Positions 58,018 through 64,000 of a stretch of 64,000 nt of DNA are shown one piece after another. The stretch is taken from assembly GCA_014526335.1 (NCBI GenBank), contig JACTAT010000060.1:6366898-6430897 (forward strand), written 5' to 3'. The notes under the pieces are model-generated. The model made no database searches and was not told the origin of the DNA. It saw only the letters and a program-made list of their open reading frames with translations. The translations under genes were made by a program, and so were the position numbers. This DNA comes from Chrysaora quinquecirrha (lineage: Eukaryota > Cnidaria > Scyphozoa > Semaeostomeae > Pelagiidae). Positions within the stretch are counted from its first letter, which is position 1; each line of letters begins with the position of its first letter.

Positions 58018-61000
58018 CTAAAAAGGCAAAAGTAAAATGTCAGAAACACTTGTCTGTAAGCTTATAGAACAGGAGATTAATTTTGGGACGAGCAAGGCCC
58101 TGACCAAACCATCGAATATTGCTGGCCATGAGTCTGAGATTTTCTTTGCAAGTAATGTTAAGCCGTTTGGCAACATCACAAACATTGAATGACAAGCAGA
58201 ATTAATTTAGCAATTATTGGTTAGCAATGTTTGTGAAATTTCAAAAGCATTTCTACTTGTCATAAGAAAAGAATGTTCGAAGAGCAATGTTTTGTGACGT
58301 TGCAGAACAGTCAAACATTTTGTTTGAAAATTAAATTTCAAAAGTTCGACCAACAATGTTTGATCATTTGGCCAGGTCTTAAGATTGATCTAAGGTAGAA
58401 ATTATGATAAGATGTAACATGGTTGGAAACATGAAGTTATAAAGGAGGAGCTAGAACGACCAGATGGAATAGTTTTTACATTTGATCAGAATAATTTCAG
58501 GGTCCACACTAGTAGCTCTATTCTGTGTATCTATTTGCAGATTTTCAGGAAAGTATTCTCTATCAGAGAATACTTTCTAAATCCTATAGCAAACTAAGGG
58601 TCGATTTTATTGAGACTTTAGGGCCAAGACACATCAACTTACATTTTTATAACGATATAAGAGTTCAGTGCTTGACGATATATACGACTAATACTTTTAT
58701 CAAGTCGAAATACTCACAACATCATCGTAATCGTCTTCTTCTTCTTCATAGTAAAGATCTTCATGCTGAAAACAAGAAAAATGTCTTTGATTTGCCTCTA
58801 GAAGGGACTGCAATAAGAGGTACATTCTTCTACCCTCATTATATTCTATTCTATTCCATTAATCTATGGCTTTGCAACAAAGACGGGCAGTACTGGTAAA
58901 GCATTAATGCATTAATGTGCCATTTACTATAAATCATCTGCATTCCCAACACATACTAATGAAAAGGAAACAATTTAATATTCTAGAATTTCTCACCACT
59001 TCAGGAGTTGATGATCTACTAGGAATATTTTCCTCCTCTTCATTTCTTTTCTCTTTTTCTTCCCTGTCTTGCATTTCAGCAAGCTCAGCAGCAACTTCTG
59101 CAGCTAAAATAAGAAACAATAAACTCAAAGTCAAAACCAGAGAGAAGGCAAGGTTACCAAAGGCATTTTCGTCTGACACTCTTCAGAGTAAGAAACCTCA
59201 GAAATAGACCGACGTTATTAGCTATGAAGAAAATTAAGATTTTTCTATGAATAAAAATGAGCTAAGAATCTCTTATACATAGTCTATCTAAACAGCATTG
59301 GTTTTTAAGTTTTGGATTTTGAGTTTTTTATGACCCTTCCACTCTTGCTTCTTATATGAGATGTCGTAGGATTGATGTTCTACCCTGTCGTCCGAGATAG
59401 TCTCACTTTGGTAGATTAATTTTCAGCTTTGGCTTTGGAGATCCTTGTAGGAGACGCAAGATGGTGGAGCATCTATCCAAACCCAGGATAATCACTGTTG
59501 GACTCTTGGCCCTTGATTCTCGTAGCTTAATCTTATGATAGTTGATAGAAGAGAAGACTCGAATGAACGTGCTTTCGCCTCGTTGCCTACAGCTGGCTCA
59601 TGATGTCAGAAGCTCAGCGAGGTTGGAGTTCGAGCTACGGTAGCGTCACATCCAGGGTCGAGGTCTCGATTAGTAAACCTACACTACTGAGATCCTAGAA
59701 GTTTAACATTCACCTTCACCTTCACTCAATCGTAGAAGGACTGAAATTAGAGGATTAGCAGTAACAATACTATATACCAATAAAATTGAATCATTGACAG
59801 AACGAAACTAACTCACCAATATCTCTTGACTGAGGCTTCGGCTGAAAACTCTTCTCAAAGGTGTCATATGAAATTCTTCTTGATTCAGCATAGGCCTGGG
59901 CTTGAGCAGATGGTGTCAGTTTGTATTTGTTTACTGGCGGAGATGCTTCGCTAGCTTTTGGAGTTGATGAAACTTCAACAGGACTCGTTTCTTCTGATCC
60001 CTCTTTGAGATTTTCTGATAAAAACGTAGACATACCCTTTACATTGACATTCTAATCAACTCTGATGTCTCAATAGTTTATAAGAAACTCAAAGTCTTGG
60101 GCAGGGCGTTTCACTAGACCTATTCCACGAGTTTCGCTTCTTAGGCCAATCTGATGTATATAGGTCGCTCGAACTACCAGCATTGCGAGCTTCAGGCTGT
60201 TCCCTTCAATCTGTTGCTAAAAGCTCCGATGCTGATTGCGAAGAATGAGACTTATGTTATGAGTCTAGGGATTCACTAGACTTGACACACAAGTCGTTGT
60301 AATTTGGCTAGATGCTGAGCAATGTTTTCGACAAAGTCCGAAACATTTTCTGAGGGACACAAAGCCTTTGGCTAAACGATAAACATTTCAAATGTTTCTC
60401 AAACAATGTTTGAACGTTTGGACAGGGCATTGCGTTCTTAATCAACACTTACTTGATTCTTTATCTTTGAGAAAATGCTTTGGTGATAACTCCATTAGCT
60501 GTTTCTTTTTGACTAAAGTGAAAGGATTCGCTCTGAAATCAGGTGAAAAACTTCTTCTGTTTTCGTTAACTTTTTCCGTAGCTGCTTTCTCCAACTGTTG
60601 AGCTTCGGGCTTTATTTCATCTGCAGTCGATTTAGATGTCTGACTTGATTCTTTTAATTCAGAATTTCTAGTTTTCGCTTGTTGCAGAAGTTTGCTTGCT
60701 TGTTTCCGTAAAAGCTTCTTCCTATCCTCTTCTTGCTGCGAAAATCATGAAAAACTTAGGGCTAAAACTCTGTAGCAAGCAGAGAAAGAAAGCTATAGTG
60801 TGGCAAAAAAGGGACCCCCCAAGGTAAATAATTTCTGAATAATTTTTCTCAAGGAGGAATTTTATAACATTTATAACAGGTAATATTCAACTCAAGTGCG
60901 ATATCATGTAGAAGTTTTTTCATGGAAGAGCTTCCAACTTGGCGCAATTACACATTAAATTTATGATGTCCCAAAACCTGCTGTTGCTATTCCACCATTG

Positions 61001-63783
61001 CGTACTGCGATCGTGCGTGGATGGGAATCATAAGCCCAGCGCAAAATTGTCATGGCCATTAATGCATGGCCAGTCAGATAATAGAAGTGGTATTGAGCAG
61101 GATGGAAGACATTTTGAACATATCATTTGACTTAAAGAATGAGTTATTGATTTTTCTGTTTTGTTCTGCAAGGATATAAAATTGAAGATTTTGTTACAGT
61201 ATGTTTCTGTGTAGCAAAGTTTTAAAGTCAATTTATTCAGAGATGCTAACCCATATCACCTCCATATTTACACGAAATATCTCACTTGAGTTCAATATCA
61301 TGTAGTATTAATTTCAGGAAATTTCTAATTAAGAATAAATTACTTAGAAATTATTTAGCTAGAGGGTCCCTTTTTTGGGCCACCCTGTAGAATATCGTCA
61401 AATCAGAGCATACAGCAGGAGCTTACATTGCCTTTTAAATTCTGTGACTTTCCTTATGGTTTACAAAGCATTCCGAACATCTTTAAAAAATGTTGAAAAC
61501 CTAGTAATATCCTGGTCTATTTGAAAAAGAGCGCTGATCAGATAAAAATCTGTGGTACCTGATCAAGTTTTGTCTTCATTGCTTCATCTCTTCGCTTCTT
61601 CTCGTCAAGGAATTTTCTAGCCATCTCTTTTTGCTGTGCAGGATCCTGCTGCATTTAAAGAAAAACAAAAATAATTTATACAAAAAGATTTGGTAATTTT
61701 ATCAAAAGAATGAGTAAATACAAAGAAAAAATCTACACCCTGTACCCTGTCGCATGAAAAATGCCATAAAAGTATGCCCTGTCGCATGAAAAATGCCGTA
61801 AAAGTATATGTGTCGCATGAAAAATGCCGTAAAAGTATACACTGTCGCATAAAAAATGCCGTAAAACTATGTCTGTCGCATATTTTTATTAGAAAAGTGC
61901 ACCCTGTTGCATAACTGGACACCCCGTCAAGGAATTTTTACCGCAAAAGGACACCATGATCAGCGTCAAGTGTGAATTCCCCTCGGGGGGTTAATAGGCA
62001 GGATTGGGATTCGGTTAGTAAGCAAGATTAAGTAAGATTATGGTCCAGGTTGTGGTCGTGAAACTATCATTAATATTGAGGCAAAACTAAGCATGCGATG
62101 TTTTAGGAAAAATGCTACAACATATAGTAAACTTCGTATCTTACGCAAAACAAAAGCATCTGGTGCAAGCTAAAGAGAGAAATGGATATACGAAACAGCT
62201 GACTAGTGCCCTAGTAAACAAAAATCAAATCAGTTAAACTAACACGAAATACAAACAAGTTAAAGAAATACTTTGTATCTTCAAGAAAGCATGAAAATTA
62301 TGACTTACTTTTAATCTAAATTTGCTGAAGAACATTGCAAGTAGTAAGAAATACTGTAGGCCTGTTTATAGTCAACAAGAATTGATTTCGTGATGTGATG
62401 CAAGGTTAAATAACGCTATTAAACCTGCCTACATGATGGAGCTGAAACATCTGCTGTAGTTCAAGATTAGAAGCAGGCGCCTGGGATTTTTTCGAGAAGA
62501 TAACTACCGATTTTGATTGTAGGAGAAGATTTTGATTTAAGATAAGGAATATGCATGGGGATTTGAACTAAGAAGAGCGTAAACTGTCCATAATTATTCA
62601 ACACGCCGAGGAGGATTTCTCACAGAGCATACATATCATACAGCATAGCATACAACATAGCATACAACATAGCATACAACATAGCATACAACATAGCATA
62701 TAACATAGCATACAACATAGGATACAACATAGGATACAACATAGCATACAACATAGCATACAACATAGCATACAACATAGCATACAACACAGCATACAAC
62801 ATAGCATATCTACATACATAACATACAAACCTCTTCGTTACTGTCACTTGTACTTGCAGCTTTGATTTTTGCATCAAGGATCATTTTTCTTGCTTTCTGA
62901 CGCAGCTTTTCTTGTTTGGCCTAATCAATTAGAAAATTAAGATCAAACGTGGTTGCAGTATATATCCATACATCACTAGGCCCTTGCTAAACGAACAAAC
63001 ATTGTTGGACAAGCATTTGCAATTTGCAAATTTCAACCAATGTTTGACCGTTTAGCGACGTCACTAAACAATGCTTGACAAGCAAAAATAAATTAGCTGC
63101 ACGATGTTTGCGTCCTTATTTCTTGAAGTAAGGGAGACTAAACTGCGTTACGCCACTGCTGCCCGTGTGGTTTGCCTGAGCATAGCATCTATCCAAAGTT
63201 ACCATGCATAAAGTACAATATAATGTACATTTATGATCGTAGTTGGTTCCTCCTGCATATAATCATGACCATGATGCTGCAAACTGCAACCAGTTACAAT
63301 AACAAGCAAAACTGCCGTGAGATTGAAGTTTCAATTGGCTTACCTTACTAAGCAGCTGCATTGCTGACTCCGACTGGACTTTTTTCACCCGACTATTTCC
63401 ATCTTTTTCAAAGGCTGGATCCCCTTTTCAAAACTTCTATTTTTCGAGACATCATAGTTCTCGTCAATATATAATTTAGCCTCAGTCTGTTCTAATTTTT
63501 CTTCAGTTTCACGAACGCTGGGCATTTCATCCTCTTCTTTAAGTTCTGCTTTGCTAACATCTAACTCCATTTGAACATTTTCATTCTGAATATTTTCTTC
63601 ATCGTTTTTCTCTTTCATACTAGGCCCATCAGTTTGATCCTTCACTGACGAGCTTAAAAATACTTCATCATGTTCAAAATCGTCTTTCTGCTTCGGTGAG
63701 CTTAAAATATCTTTTTTATTTATCGCAGCAACATTATGAACAACATGACTTTCATTGGGATGTACTGCTTGGATGTTTTCTAC
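55524..63783 (-). CDS. EHBP1: EH-domain-binding protein 1-like, 3' part of gene (partial)
   Basis: EHBP1 proteins link EHD proteins, actin and Rab8/10-family GTPases on recycling endosomes. Twelve exons are visible, minus strand: 63783-63344, 62920-62831, 61645-61559, 60735-60453, 60014-59817, 59103-58997, 58765-58718, 58017-57897, 57294-57198, 56728-56655, 56176-56059, 55612-55524. They encode an acidic disordered part, an NPF motif for EH domains (60520-60528, in [11 protein letters not shown]) and a bMERB Rab-binding domain. The N-terminal C2 and CH domains would lie beyond the right edge. Two one-base frame breaks occur at homopolymers (63421-63428 and 55546-55548). With the second corrected, the protein ends in CVVQ, a CaaX prenylation box as in vertebrate EHBP1; uncorrected, it ends CCTVTG at 55516. 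EHBP1 versus EHBP1L1 cannot be separated here. Confidence 0.78.
56753..58382. mobile_element. Family A MITEs in the bMERB introns
   Basis: A fragment at 56753-56820 and copies at 56868-57126, 57458-57743 and 58095-58382 place a copy in each of three successive introns. The 57458 copy has clear ends (GGCCCTGGCCAAACGATC / GATCGTTTGGCCAAGGCC). Confidence 0.75.
59598..59727 (+). mobile_element. tRNA-SINE, 5'-shortened copy
   Basis: From TGTCAGAAGCTCAG through CACTACTGAGATCCTAG to a CACCTTCAC tail; intronic in the EHBP1-like gene, opposite in strand to it. Confidence 0.75.
60116..60270. repeat. Dispersed repeat related to 26340-26530
   Basis: Colinear words TATTCCACGAG, AGGTCGCTC and ATGAGTCTAG. 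Unclassified. Confidence 0.5.
60796..61387. mobile_element. Mariner-like MITE, CAGGGTGGCCC family, second copy
   Basis: 592 bp, same orientation and layout as 30284-30876, right end GGGCCACCCTG followed by TA. The left end is slightly worn (TAGTGTGGCAAAAAAGGG). Intronic. Confidence 0.8.
61735..61900 (+). repeat. Tandem repeat of about 33 bp
   Basis: About four to five units containing TGTCGCATGAAAAATGCC. Lies in the intron upstream of the exon at 61645-61559. Frames read through it are artefacts. Confidence 0.8.
62641..62822 (+). repeat. 12-bp minisatellite (CATAGCATACAA)n
   Basis: About 15 units with few variants. It ends within about 10 bp of the donor of the EHBP1-like exon 62920-62831. 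Confidence 0.9.
62978..63120. mobile_element. Family A MITE fragment
   Basis: Begins TAGGCCCTTGCTAAACGAAC; the right half is missing. Intronic. Confidence 0.6.
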
Positions 63784-64000
63784 CTGGAAAACGGAGAACA
63801 AACGTCAAACGAAAGTTTGTCAATACAAGAAAGTTCTAGACAAATAAATAAACATCATTTCAAGCAGGTATCCACCTATTACTTCTGTGTTATTACGTTT
63901 ACGAATATCGCATATATAAATATTTGCATGTATATAAATACGTTGTTTTGGTCCGGATCACGCCATGATTTATAAAACATAACAGTGGACATTTCCAGAC

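Noticed and set aside
62598..62877. Minus-strand open frames with MLYA/CMLC repeats
   Set aside because: They are translations of the 12-bp minisatellite.
1..64000. CRISPR arrays, operons, prokaryotic islands or viral genes
   Set aside because: Direct repeats here are microsatellites or palindromic transposons with no spacer pattern, and all recognised genes are spliced animal genes.

Overview
The window looks like genomic DNA from an intron-rich, AT-rich invertebrate animal, most likely a cnidarian (coral or sea anemone group). The basis is animal-only gene families split by many GT-AG introns, a secreted PAN/Apple-domain exon of a kind common in cnidarians, and a dense load of short palindromic transposons, tRNA- and 5S-like SINEs and microsatellites. 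No prokaryotic or viral gene organisation is visible. The species cannot be named from the sequence alone.

Layout. (1) 588-938, minus: first exon of a secreted PAN/Apple-domain protein whose remaining exons lie beyond the left edge. (2) 3670-43160, plus: a whole, roughly 59-exon centrosomin-family gene (CDK5RAP2/myomegalin type), about 2,270 codons, with the gamma-tubulin-complex binding CM1 motif at the N terminus, a very long coiled coil and CM2 at the C terminus. (3) 46124-50038, minus: a complete four-exon CMTR2 gene (cap2 mRNA 2'-O-methyltransferase) with its K-D-K-E residues in place. (4) 55524-63783, minus: the 3' part of an EHBP1-like gene (NPF motif, bMERB Rab-binding domain, C-terminal CaaX box in a shifted frame). 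CDK5RAP2 is head-to-head with the PAN gene and converges with CMTR2. CMTR2 and the EHBP1-like gene run in the same direction. The genes belong to separate processes (microtubule nucleation, mRNA capping, endosomal traffic), so the neighbourhood is not functional clustering.

Between and inside the genes are at least ten families of short inverted-repeat elements, several with readable target-site duplications (TA, TTAA, 8 bp), nested insertions, and simple repeats. A palindromic family with ends like GGCCCTGGCCAAACGATC occurs about twenty times.

Points most worth a second look: a tandem duplication of two large coding exons in the centrosomin gene, with a 338-bp hairpin repeat in the intron between them; a chain of three tiny upstream ORFs, each overlapping the next by ATGA; a GC-AG intron; an exon acceptor whose pyrimidine tract comes from a transposon end; a 5S-like SINE inserted into a tRNA SINE with a perfect 11-bp duplication; and five one-base frame breaks in three conserved genes, all at short homopolymers, which look more like assembly errors than real lesions.
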